DNA of 62,807 nt from Lyophyllum atratum (Eukaryota; Basidiomycota; Agaricomycetes; Agaricales; Lyophyllaceae), in the NCBI GenBank assembly GCA_014905825.1, contig JACGCN010000095.1:1-62807 (forward strand), written 5' to 3'. Shown here piece after piece: positions 14,935 to 27,795 of the stretch. Both the position numbers and the translations under genes were made by a program. Every line of letters starts with the position of its first letter. Position 1 is the stretch's first letter. Below the pieces are notes generated by a model that worked only from the letters and a program-made list of their open reading frames with translations, did not search any database and was not told the DNA's origin.

Positions 14935-17040
14935 TCAAATCAAGGGACGATCTAGGTCGTGCTGTGCAAAGGATGGCTCCGGGAAGTATCTCGCCCGCAC
15001 GGACCTTCCACCGAAATATCGCCCATCAAGCTCCCTGACGGTCTTCCATGCGCCCGCTGGACCTGCGAACAAGACAAAAATGCGAACAGCTTGATCGGAT
15101 TGATGAGGTGGTGGGTTGAGGAGATGTACGATCACACGCTCGACAGTGCCATTCTTCGAGCACTCGTCACCTGTATAGAGTTAAAGGCAGAACATTTATA
15201 GCAGCACAAATGTGCGAACCAATTTCTCCTCCAAGGTCCTCGTCCTCGACGTCTTCAGGTCCCACCATGTTGGTAAGAACAACGACACGGCTGGGCTCAC
15301 CAAACCTCTCCCTATCTTCCCGTGTTTTGGCGTCCTCGTTGTTGTTGATAATTTTTCCCATCTTCAAATTGGCTCCCTTGCCACTCGAGGCCGGAGTTCC
15401 AGGTTTACGATTTCCACCTTTGCCGTGAGACACCTGCTCAACGGTAAGAGCGTTGACAATTCCGGACCCATCAGCACCAAGCCCTTGCCCTTCCTTGTGT
15501 CCCCATTTTGCCATCAACCGAGCAGCGAATCCATGTGGATCAGGTCTAGTTGAAAAATATTATGATTTTTGGGACCAAATGCATGGATAATGAGATAGCT
15601 TACTTGGACTCTTCGACGGGTGGGAGTGGGGAGGCTGAGGGCATAGAGCCAGCTAAAGCACTCAGTCTTGCAGCGATAGCTGCCGCCGCCTTGACCTTGG
15701 CCTCGATCTCGGAAGTCACAGATCCGGGAGGTCCAGAAGGTGGGGGAGGAACGGAAGGAGGTGCAAAGGGGTTGTATGCCAGCGGTGGAGGAGACGCGGG
15801 CGGAGGTGGGCCTGCAGAGGACATGGCGAGGCGTCTTTGATAAGCCTCGTCGCCCGATTGCGCAACGGAGATGGGGGCTGGGGCAAGTCCCGTGGATAAA
15901 CAGAGGACGTCTCCTTCCTCGTTAGGTAGAACAGGAGGTGGGGCTGAAGGAAACGCGGCTGACAATGCGAGGCGGCGTTGGTAGGCTTCGTCACCACTAA
16001 GAGCGGCTGCCACGGGCGCGAGAGGCGGATACGAAACTTGGGTAGTGGCCGCTTCACGTCGCTCATCATCGGCTCTTGACCAATGGTCAAAATCTTCGTC
16101 AAACCGACCTGTTGAAAGACGTCAGGAAACAGATGAGTGTATTCCACATTGACAGACCGTTCTTCCTCGGCCGTTCATCCTCAGAGCCAGTACCCTCGCT
16201 GTCGGAATAACTCTGACTGCGCCTGGAGCGCTTACGGTCATCTAACCGTCGCTGCTCGGCTAGACGCACTCGTCGGTCGATGCGGTCCTTTTGTTTCCAC
16301 AACTTGAATTCATTATAGTCGTTCGGGCGAAGAGGGTCGTACAGCTCTGTAGGATCCCATGCGGCGACGAGGGGTGCATTCTTGTTCTAAAGGTGGAGGC
16401 GCAAGATGAAGAGTCGAACGTCGCTACATGACTAATTTACTCACCTTTTTGCCTCGCCCCTTTCCTTTCTTCTTATTGTGCGAGGCCTTGAAGCCATTGA
16501 CGTCCTCGTCCAGCACCATGGAAGGCGGTTTGACTTTCTTGCCCCATCCCTGACGGGGCTGCGACGCTTCTTGTAGAGGGGGTTTCGATGGTTCAACCAG
16601 AGACGGCGGTGCGAAGACGACTGCAGTGGAGGAGAGCCCCGCCGTAGATATGGGGCCACTTGCGGTTACTGCAGCACCCATAGGCAGCCTCGCTGGTGCA
16701 GGCTTCGACTTTTGAGCTTGATTTCGGCGGACAGGGGCAAAGGCGAGGGATGCAGACCATCCTTCGAATCGAAGATGCAGAATCGTTATTTCAATAAACG
16801 AGTTCTATATTGAAAAAGTGTAGCAAGTGAAGAGATACCGGCTGTGGCCTTCCCTGAGGCTGCTGCTGCTGCCGCTGCGTCAGCAGGCTTCTGCGGTGCC
16901 GCAGGTTCCTCCGCTACGGGAATTGGGATTGGCTTGAGGCTGACTGGGGCATCTTGCTGAATTGGTAGGGAGGAGGAGGAGAAAGTAGAGCCTGACGAGA
17001 ACTGGATTCCTCCGTACAACCCGCCTGCTCTGCTCGACAT
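14935..17040 (-). CDS. Splicing factor SPF45 (RBM17-like), G-patch plus C-terminal RRM
   Basis: SPF45/RBM17 is a spliceosomal protein with a G-patch and a UHM-type RRM that contacts other splicing factors and helps choose 3' splice sites; plant DRT111 is the homologue. The ATG at 17040 starts [18 protein letters not shown] charged region follows ([30 protein letters not shown]) and a Pro-rich linker carrying [11 protein letters not shown] twice. The G-patch is [20 protein letters not shown], and the closing RRM reads [68 protein letters not shown]. The UHM RYF motif is intact. The stop is at 14935. The start codon lies only 35 nt downstream of the RsfS stop on the same strand, so the promoter must sit inside that gene or the two are co-transcribed. 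Confidence 0.92.
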
Positions 17041-17075
17041 GGTTGCAGAAGTTCAAGGTATTTTACACACGTGAT

Positions 17076-17771
17076 CTACCACTCATTCCATTTGCTAAAG
17101 TACTTTTCTCGCGCTTCCTTGCTCAGTATGTGCACCGCAAAGTCTCCTCCGTCTATCATAGCCCAGCCGTTATGCGTCCGTCGCTTCGAGTTGGGTGGCA
17201 GGGGCAGGGGCGGTTCCACGGCCAAGAGCTGGAAAAATAGTTAAAAACGGGCGGCCAACATATCATGAGTCCACAGACCGTCTTCCTGATCACACGCACA
17301 ACGGACTCAATAGCACCCTTATTTTCGGTACCTTCTTTGACCTACCCATAAGTATTAGCGCTGCATTCTAGGCAGAGGTCCGCGATAGCTTGCCTGTGCC
17401 ACTACCACCCAGTTCCAAAGACCGCCTGGGATGTCATACGCGGATTCGCCGGCATACGTTCCTCCTCTTCTCCGTCGACCTTGGGGCATTCGACGTGGAA
17501 GTGGTGGCCCCGGAGGTGGAGCCATTGACTCTGCGACAAGTAGCGTAGATGACTCTAGGTGGGGTGACTGTGCCAGCTGTGCATGGAGTTCGCGAAGGGT
17601 GGACGGAGTATTCTCAGGGAGCGGAGGGGTATTCGTGGCGCGGTGTGGAAGATGAGGGGGTTGAACGCGGGCGGTAAAGGTGTGCGGGACGGGGGCTTGG
17701 TCGACGAACCATGGGAGAGCGGTTGAATAGGACCTACGAGCGCATACTACGGCCTGGAGACATCGGTGCAT
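17076..17771 (-). CDS. Mitochondrial ribosome-silencing factor, RsfS/Iojap (DUF143) family
   Basis: RsfS proteins bind the large ribosomal subunit (uL14) and block or monitor subunit joining; the mitochondrial homologue is MALSU1. Three exons give about 197 residues: 17771-17394, 17341-17279 and 17228-17076. The N-terminus MHRCLQAVVCARRSYSTALP looks like a mitochondrial presequence. A Pro-rich stretch is followed by GLWNWVVVAQVKEGTENKGA, IESVVRVIRKTLLAVEPP and the family-defining end GWAMIDGGDFAVHIL, with EAREKYFSKWNEW matching the usual VVHIF..E.R..Y.LE.LW pattern. Intron 17342-17393 uses a GC donor (CAG|GCAAGC). An in-frame ATG at 17846 would add 25 residues; 17771 fits the presequence better. 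Divergent from SHR3 with 80 bp between starts. Confidence 0.75.
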
Positions 17772-17851
17772 GTTGCCAAAATTAAATATTGTGACCTTGT
17801 GACATACGAGTCCAAAAAGTTGAAAGTCGTTCCCAGTCTCCGCCATCTCAA

Positions 17852-18601
17852 ATGGGCGTCCGTGCTGGCGTCGTGGTTTGTGTCACCAGCTTCCTCCTCG
17901 GTCAGTCTCCTCCTCCTCATCCCCCACATCCCTAACCTCTCTCTAGGTTCCCTATTCACCCACTGGATCGCAGACTCCCTGACGCTGTGGAAATCACCTG
18001 TCACGGACGAGCATCTATGGACCGCAGCGACCTACTACTCCATACTGGCAAAGGGTCCCCCTGAAGCCCTCTACTTCCTCGCTGCCGTTGTCATCACGGG
18101 CACTGTCACCATCCTTTGGAGCCTCGGTGACGGCGAGGCGGGCAATATCATGTTCGATGGAGGCAGCATCTGTAAGTCCCCACCCCAACTCTAGTTCACT
18201 TGTACTCAACAGGGTCATCCTAGTCTTGTTTGGCACCACTGTGGCTATGTATCGGTACTCTGTCCTCCCCAGTTCGTCTTCTGCAGAGCATCCAGGATGC
18301 AGCTCTCTAATGTTTAATAGGTGTCCTGGCTACATTCAACTCCCTGCCAGCCCATCAACTCAAGGACCCCTTCCCTCGGTCACTGCGCACGGCGACCTTG
18401 GAACTCGCGTCCAATAACCTCATCTGCAGCGTCGCGCTGACAGGTGTTTTAGCCCTCCAGGCAGGTCGTTTCTGGGCCGAGAGTTCCGACCCAGACGATG
18501 AGGAATTCGAGGAAAGTGACACCGAGGGCACGCGATCGCGCGCCAAAACCCCAGATCCACGAACCGAAAAAGCGCACCAGCGAATACAGTCCACCTCTTG
18601 A
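17852..18601 (+). CDS. SHR3: SHR3-family ER chaperone for amino-acid permeases
   Basis: Shr3 is an ER membrane protein that prevents aggregation of amino-acid permeases and helps load them into COPII vesicles. The ATG at 17852 starts MGVRAGVVVCVTSFLLGSLF, the first membrane segment. Further segments are ALYFLAAVVITGTVTILWSL, LFGTTVAMYRYSVLP and LICSVALTGVLALQAGRF: four in total, as in the family. Between them are the loops SPVTDEHLWTAATYYSILAK and EAGNIMFDGGSI. The cytosolic tail is acidic (DPDDEEFEESDTEG) and the stop is at 18599-18601. Three short introns. Shares an 80-bp divergent promoter with the RsfS gene. The assignment rests on the domain pattern rather than a close match I can quote. 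Confidence 0.8.
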
Positions 18602-18746
18602 TTTACATCTCGGTTGAAGGGCACTCGGAGACTAGCTTACGACTTGTATGATCTATCTATATCAGTGGGATGTATTATAATACCCTCTACGCTTTGAAAC
18701 TGTCCAACGACCATTATATTGCCCGACCTGTCTAAGTTGCCAAGCA

Positions 18747-21064
<2,318 letters not shown>

Positions 21065-21156
21065 AAGGCGAGCGAGAGTCCGGTCAGAGTGGACTCGAGT
21101 ACTGACTTGACGGCCGACGTTTGTGGAAACCGGTTGTTTGTTGCCGTTAGCCCGCA

Positions 21157-22675
21157 ATGGCTTCACCCTCACTCCATGACCCTTCCAGCCCTGCCTACAA
21201 GAAAGCAAAGCGTCTGTACCTCAATGCCACAAGAACCAGAAACCCAGACCTCGAGCTTGCGTGGTCTCCATTCAGAGCGGCAGAGAAAAAATTCAAAGCG
21301 CGGTTCCCTCCTCCCGATCTATCCAACGTCCTTGACCTCGCCACCTTGGACGCAACGAGAGAGGATGAGATCCGACAAGGTATTTGGCGAGGCTCGCATG
21401 CGGTAGAATACAAGGAAATATCAGAAGCTGGACAATCTACCAAAGCCTACACTGTGCCTCGTATACCTGGTGCTGTCGTCTCCGCCCTGCCGATTGAGCC
21501 ATCCTATATTCATGGATATACCGTCAGGCTTGGTCATCTTACCGTCCTTTGTTTCGCCGGAGAAACAAAGGGAACTTGTGCGATGGTCTCTGTGCGATCA
21601 AGCGTGCTATCCGAACGAAACCAATCTCGACATTCATTATATCCTCCCTCAAGACGGTGTCTGGAATACATGGCTGAGCTCGCGACATGACCACAGTAAG
21701 GATATTACTGTTCAACCAAAGGCTGTAGAAGGCTCTTCAGCCACACAAGAGCCACCAGGTCGCAGACAGCTCGTCAACAATACTCCTGCCAGTCCTAACA
21801 ATTTCTCATCCATATCCGCGACACCCAAACCTCCCCAAGCCCCTTCGACGACCGTAAAACCAGCCCTCACCTCTGAACTTGTCTACAAACTACGCTGGGC
21901 AAACATTGGATGGTATTACCATTGGGGGACTAAACAGTATGACTTCACCAAAGGCAAGGGATCCATCGATCCCCTTGTACGGGATCTCTGTAGGAATGCA
22001 GTCGCTTCTATCGACTGGAAACAGATCTATACCGACACTAATTGGGGCGAAGATCAATTGGGCTGGACCACTTGGAATGAAACGTATGGTAAGTGCTGGG
22101 TGAGCCTTATTCCGATGAAACTCTGTATAATGTATTCCCCTCTTAGAGCCCGACGCAGGCATCGTGAACTTTTACCAGACCAAGGTGAAGATTTTGGCTT
22201 GACAGCGGGAGACACACTTCTGACGTGATGCAGGACACCCTCATGGGACATGTCGATAGATCTGAAGTATGCGCCACATCGCCACTCGTGTCCATATCGT
22301 AAGTGGCTTATTCATTCTACAGGCCTCCTTTCTATAAGTAATCGTGAGCCAGTCTAGGAAATGCAGCCGTATTCCTTATTGGAGGCCTCACGCGAGACTC
22401 TGAGCCGGTTCCGATCCTCCTTCGCTCTGGCGATGTCGTGATCATGTCAGGTCCTGACTGCAGACGTGCATACCATGGTAAGAATACTTGGCGAATCATA
22501 CTTCGACGAGATAATCATTGCCGCAGGTGTACCTCGAATACTGGAAGGCACGCTACCTCCTCATCTCGGGTCGGTGGACGCCGACTGGGAAACCTACGAA
22601 GGCTACATGCGCACAACGAGAATCAATATCAACGTACGCCAGGTATTTCCGAAGGAATTCCAACCAGTGGTTTAG
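21157..22675 (+). CDS. ALKBH1-like 2-oxoglutarate/Fe(II) dioxygenase
   Basis: AlkB-family enzymes remove alkyl groups from nucleic-acid bases using Fe(II), 2-oxoglutarate and O2; ALKBH1 members act on tRNA or DNA and are often mitochondrial. The ATG at 21157 opens MASPSLHDPSSPAYKKAKRL. Core blocks are GLVILPSFVSPEKQRELVRW, LRWANIGWYYHWGTKQYDF, LGWTTWNETY, GIVNFYQTKDTLMGHVDRSE (HxD iron ligands), ISLGNAAVFLIGG, RSGDVVIMSGPDCRRAYHG (distal His) and RININVRQVFP (2-oxoglutarate Arg). All catalytic residues are there. A Ser/Thr/Pro-rich insert lies in the middle. The stop at 22673-22675 follows EFQPVV. Divergent from LETM1. The substrate in this fungus is not known. Confidence 0.9.
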
Positions 22676-22861
22676 ACATAGATACGATAATTGTACATGG
22701 TTCTGCAATTCTTGAGGCTTCGGCACAACTCCCGGCTGATGTGTGAAACGGACGTTGTTGACAAATACTGAGCACTGTACAGTTTTTACAAAATATCTCC
22801 CACGCTGATTACACCTTCACCTCAGTGTTAGAATTATCGTCAAAAGACCTACACTTCAGCC

Positions 22862-23288
22862 ATGGAAAACGATGCCGTGCGTAACGATTTTAGCATGCCC
22901 TGCATAAAGAGCTGACGGCTTTCCGGTGGTTAGGGTGTCCTCGTCGATCTCTACGTCCCCCGCAAGTGCTCGGCAACCAGTGCGTCCATTTTCTGAACGA
23001 TTTCTCGAATCAACTTGACCTAGGGGTCCATAGACCGCCTGATTATCTCGAAAGATCATGCCTCCGTGCAGATCAGCATTGCCGACGTTGACGCCAACGG
23101 CCGTGCGCTGAACACCACTACAACCTTCGCACTCTGCGGACAGGTCCGATCTCAAGGCGAGAGCGACGACTCCATCAACAGACTGGCGACAAAGGAGGGC
23201 TGTAAGTTCTACCCCGTTTGCATTCTTGCGGTTCTTGCTTAGATATCCTTGACTAGTGCTCCGCAATGTGTGGTCATACCAAAAGTAA
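22862..23288 (+). CDS. RPS21: 40S ribosomal protein S21 (eS21)
   Basis: A small-subunit cytosolic ribosomal protein. Four exons by splice consensus: 22862-22876, 22934-22979, 23034-23201 and 23257-23288, together 86 residues, matching the 82-87 of the family. The product begins [20 protein letters not shown], continues [20 protein letters not shown] and [20 protein letters not shown], then INRLATKEG, and closes [10 protein letters not shown]. Each intron ends in AG and keeps the family frame exactly. The gene is easy to miss because no exon gives a long open frame. The first exon is only 15 nt, a layout common in fungal ribosomal-protein genes. It follows ALKBH1 on the same strand. Confidence 0.93.
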
Positions 23289-23597
23289 TTGCTAGAATTG
23301 CGCATTATAGTTCTGTACATTTGGCCATTACACCGTTTTCTGCTGGATGTTTGATGAGTTGAGAAACTTCTGAGACGGTGTGCACGACGTCTGGTTGCTG
23401 GTGCTGAGTGTTTGGTGCACGTGCATGCCGAAAATGACCATGACGTGCAGCGCGGCGCAGTTGTGACCGACTGCGGTCAGAAATGGACGACGAGTATATA
23501 CTATCGCCTTCTTCTCTTGATTCCTGTCTTTCTACCACCTCGGTCTGTCCTATATCAGATACCAGAAGCCTCGTTAACCTTCTCTTAGTCTGATTCT
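23289..23597. other. Intergenic region between RPS21 and GYP7
   Basis: 309 bp; nothing coding seen. It likely contains the RPS21 3' end and the GYP7 promoter. Confidence 0.5.
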
Positions 23598-26500
23598 ATG
23601 GTTGAGATTAAGCGAACACATGTCCCTTCGTCACCCTCAACCAGTCGTAACCGCGACGACGATAGATATCGCCTGGTGTACAGCAAGTCAAAGGTCTACA
23701 TCAATCCGACGGCTTATGCAAGGGACAATATACCAGGCTTCGTTGCTCTCGTCAAAAGAGTGCGTTCCCCTCTTCTCCTCTCGCTCGACTGCATCTGACC
23801 CCTCGTTCAATCAGGAAGCCCTGAACCCAATCTATTTACTCGCTTGGATCCCAGAGACTCTCCTTAATGAGAAAGGATCTTCCGAATGGGATAAATTTGT
23901 CAAGATTGAGGAGAAAGTCGCATGGGACGAGGATGATGATGGTGCGTATTAGTACTCTGAGACCTCGTCGCCAGCTTAGATCTCTTCTTTCGTAGACATA
24001 GTTCTCATTGACCTCCCTACGCAGAGGCCAGAATCGTACGCCTTCTCTGTTCCCTTGACCTCCATATACTCGCTTCTTGTGCACCCACCAACACTATCTT
24101 CTTGGTGTATGTCCCACCACCTTCTCCTTCGGTCCACTACTGACGGACTACACAGATGGATCCATTGGAATCAACCTCATCAACGGGGACACTCTTCCCA
24201 CCCTTCATTTTCACGACGATGAATCGCGGTCGTTCACCCTTCCAACACCGCCTCAGCCCCTCGTAAATAACAATTCGTCAAGCTATCCTCCCGCTCCAAC
24301 CCATATCCCCAAGTCTGGGAACTCGTGGGGCGGTGAAGACCTTCTTTCGCGGCTGCGATCATATGCACACATCCTACGCTCGACCTTACAACCCACTTTA
24401 TTCCTGATCGACCCTTCACGAGCCGACATTGAAGCACACTCGACGCAGATATTTGCTGATGACGCAGTTGACGACATCCTTGCCCAGTCGTCTTACGCTA
24501 ATTCTCACTCTCCTGTTCCCGCCCATCGGCGCCCCCGACCCATCTCGACGTCGCCTCCAGTAACTCCTAATCCGTATTCCCACCGCTCATCTGTCCTTCA
24601 CCGATCGTTGGGGTCACCAACTTCGAACGCCCAATCTTCATCCCAAGCGCGCATGGCTCTTCTGCAGTCGTTTTCGAATATTACCCGTGCCACGCGCCAT
24701 GCTGCCCAAAATATCCTCTCACATCCGCTTGCAAAGCCGATCGTTCCCCACCTTCCGGACCCGGTGAGGAGCCTTGTGAACGCGAACGGAGAATGGGAGT
24801 GGGGCAGCTGGGTAGAGAAAGGTGGCGTCGGTGAATTTGAGAGTGCACGTGTGTATCTTGCGCGATGGGCAAGGATTGTTGCCGAAGAGGGGGAGCGTGC
24901 TCGTCGACGAGAGGCGCACGCCCTTCCCTCCGCATCAACATCATCATTAGGGGAGGAAACTTCATCACTTGGAATATTTGAGCTTTTACACTCGACATCC
25001 AATCTGCCCACCCCGAAGTCGTCTCGAGATTCGACACATCCGGTCGACGAGAAGTCTTGGGCCAAGTGGTTTACAGAAGACGGTCGGCCGAAAATAAGGA
25101 TGGAAGAAATGAAGAGGGAGGTGTTTAGACGAGGTGTTAGTGCAGAAGGAAAGTTTAGACAGACCGTTTGGCCGTTCATCTTGGGAGTTTATGAATGGGA
25201 CGTCACACGGGTCGAAAGGGAACGGAAATGGGAAGAGAATCGGTACGATCAAGTCAACTCTATAGCATGGATCTGACCCCTCGCGCAGGAAATTATACCA
25301 TGAACTCAAGGACCAGTGGTGCGGTGTACCGGAAGTATTTGACCGCCCAGATGTCGTTGAGGTTCGCAACCCAGCTGTTGATAGCCTAACAGTGACTTAC
25401 TCACACATCTTGCAGGAGCGTCATCGGATAGATGTTGACTGCCGTCGCACAGATCGGACCCAGCCGCTCTTCACCACGCCAGTACCGACAGCGTCTACAT
25501 CTAAGTCCAAAGGCCAGAATGACGAGAAGAGTAGCTACCAGCGCTATTCAACCATCGCGCCAAACATGAGCGATATCGGCGCTCAGTCACCGACTAACGA
25601 GCACATAGATCGGCATGCTGGCATCCTTTTGACATACAATTTCTTTGAGAAAGATCTAGGTTTGTCAAGCCCTGAATGTACAGGTCATCCGTTTAATTGT
25701 TTTTACCAGGTTATGTTCAGGGAATGTCGGATTTATGTGCTCCCATCTACGTCGTGATGGACGCCAACGAGGAGATGACCTTTTGGTGTTTTGTCGAAGT
25801 CATGCATCGAATGGTTTGCACTGTTATCATCACCTGGTCCCAACGAAACTTAACTCGCCGTTTTTTTAAGAAGCAGAACTTCCTTCGCGACCAGAGCGGC
25901 ATGAAGAAACAGCTCTTGACACTGCAGCAGCTTATTAGTGTCATGGATCCGGAACTTTACAAACATCTAGGTATCGAGCATCCTTTCTCCCGATTCTCCC
26001 AGGCTGATGTTGTGGGCTCTCTTCAGAGAAAACTGATGGCCTAAACTTATTCTTTTGTTTCCGGTGCGCCCGACACCCATGAGATAGACAGAGATCTGTG
26101 CTGACCCTCTTGTCTTAGCTGGGTTTTGATCGCATTCAAGCGAGAGTTTCCATTCAATGATGTTCTACGCCTATGGGAAGTTCTGTGGACTGATTACTAC
26201 AGCAACGAGTTCGTCCTCTTCGTCGCGTTGGCCGTGCTCGAGTCGCATCGAGATATGATTCTTCGTTATCTCGTCGAGGTGCGTTGCCTTCCGTTCCTTA
26301 CTACAGGCTCGGTAAACTGATATGTCTCTCTTAGTTCGACGAGATTCTGAAGGTATGTCACTAAGGAATGTATATCATACACATGCTAATCGACATAATA
26401 TAGTACTGCAATGAGCTCAGCATGACTATCGAACTGGACACGACCCTTGCACAAGCAGAAGTCTTATTCTTGTCGTTTGCTCAACTCGTCGCCGATATTG

Positions 26501-26652
26501 ATCGCCGAAAAGCGGAGGAACTACCGACTCCCTCGAGCGGCGGGATTCGGCACCGCGGGAATGCCTCTGCTGGCGACGCGCCTAGCACAACAATCAGCAT
26601 GCCTACTCTATCAGAGAATCTCAGAGAACTGTTGGACACGGGACGACCATAG
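23598..26652 (+). CDS. GYP7: GYP7/TBC1D15-type Rab GTPase-activating protein
   Basis: Gyp7 and TBC1D15 stimulate GTP hydrolysis on Ypt7/Rab7 and related Rabs at the vacuole or late endosome. The ATG at 23598 starts MVEIKRTHVPSSPSTSRNRD. The N-terminal Rab-binding domain (DUF3548) is seen as LVYSKSKVYINPTAYARDNI, IYLLAWIPETLLNEKGSSEW and GINLINGDTLPTLHFHDDES. A long Ser/Pro-rich linker leads to the TBC domain: WAKWFTEDGRPKIRMEEMKR, KFRQTVWPFILGVYEWDVT, the arginine finger HRIDVDCRRTDR, the glutamine finger KDLGYVQGMSDLCAP, FWCFVEVMHRM and LRLWEVLWTDYYSNEFVLFV. Both fingers are intact, so it should be active. The stop is at 26650-26652. Intact in frame once spliced. Confidence 0.93.
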
Positions 26653-26824
26653 ACAGGACATGTGGGGTCAGATTTCAATTCAAAGTCACTAGGAATTCAC
26701 GATACTAGGATGTGTCGAAACCACTTACTGTAGCCGTATTGTATCACTGTATATATAAAAAGCCAAAGTCAAAGCATAGTGACTCTAAAAATAACCACGA
26801 CGCGTCTTGGCGTAAACCTTGATC

Positions 26825-27670
26825 ATGGCCAACCTAACTATCCTGCGTACATACGCTCAGAAAGATCCAGCTTCACTTCCGAGCTCGATACTCTTCAGCC
26901 ACACCGAAATCTCATTAACGATATACGATGCTTACCCGAAGTCCATGTTCCATTTCTTGGTGCTTCCCCGGATGGTAGCACCATTTAATGAGGCGAATGA
27001 TCTTGATAGTCTCAAGACCCTCTTAAAGAGTGACAAGGCACGCGCCAAACAGGTCATTTCTTCTTTGAATGACGACGCGATAACCCTGCGGAAAGAAATC
27101 GAGGATGAGATGGTGAAACGCTATGGATTCAAGTGGGGTATTTGGACTGGGTTCCATGCGACACCCTCTATGCAGTGAGTTGCATCACAAGTCACGCATA
27201 TTTCACTTAATTACAGGCCTGCAGTCATCTGCATCTGCATGTACTGTCCGCTGACATGTGTGCAGAGAAGATGAGGAACAAGAAACACTACAACTCTTTT
27301 CATCCAGAAATAGGTTTCTTCCTGGACGTCGATGAAGTGCTATCTTGGTTTGATGCCGAGGATTCACAGTATTCCACAGTGAGTTACAGTACGTTACAGA
27401 AGACTCTACGTTCTGACACCTCTTCAGATGGTAAAGCTGGATGCAAAGTCCCATGAAAAGCTGTTGAAAGAAGACCTCACCTGCTTCCATTGTGGTTCCG
27501 GGATGAAGAATATGCCAACGCTCAAGGCACACCTGCAGGAGGAATGGGACAAGCAAGCGGCACGAGAAAAGGCTAAGCTTGAAAGGAAAAGGAAGTTTGA
27601 AGAGAAACATGTGGCACTCGAGGATTCAAACCAAGATCCTCCTAAGAAGCATAAGTCAGACGCGGAGTGA
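26825..27670 (+). CDS. Aprataxin-like HIT-domain DNA-adenylate hydrolase
   Basis: Aprataxin (yeast Hnt3) removes AMP left on DNA 5' ends by abortive ligation and so serves single-strand break repair. The ATG at 26825 starts MANLTILRTYAQKDPASLPS. The HIT fold reads ISLTIYDAYPKSMFHFLVLP and, after an intron, the histidine triad HHLHLHVLSADM. After KHYNSFHPEIGFFL the protein carries a C2H2-type zinc finger, CFHCGSGMKNMPTLKAHLQE, and a Lys-rich end (KHKSDAE). HIT plus zinc finger is the fungal aprataxin plan; no FHA domain is present. About three introns. The stop is at 27668-27670. Converges on the oxidoreductase, 125 bp between stops. Confidence 0.93.
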
Positions 27671-27795
27671 GTACTGTGATGCACATGGTGCACGCTGAAC
27701 GCAATCCTTCAACCAAATCCAATTCGTATACCCTATGTCGACACATTCATTATGACAGTTCTGGTTTTCATCTAAAAAGTGTTCACATTCGGCGA

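Noticed and set aside
22856..23320. 154-residue minus-strand frame over RPS21
   Set aside because: The plus strand spells the complete S21 protein across four exons, so this is a shadow.
24598..25179. Minus-strand 193-residue frame inside GYP7
   Set aside because: Antisense shadow of the GYP7 linker and TBC region; no independent signal.
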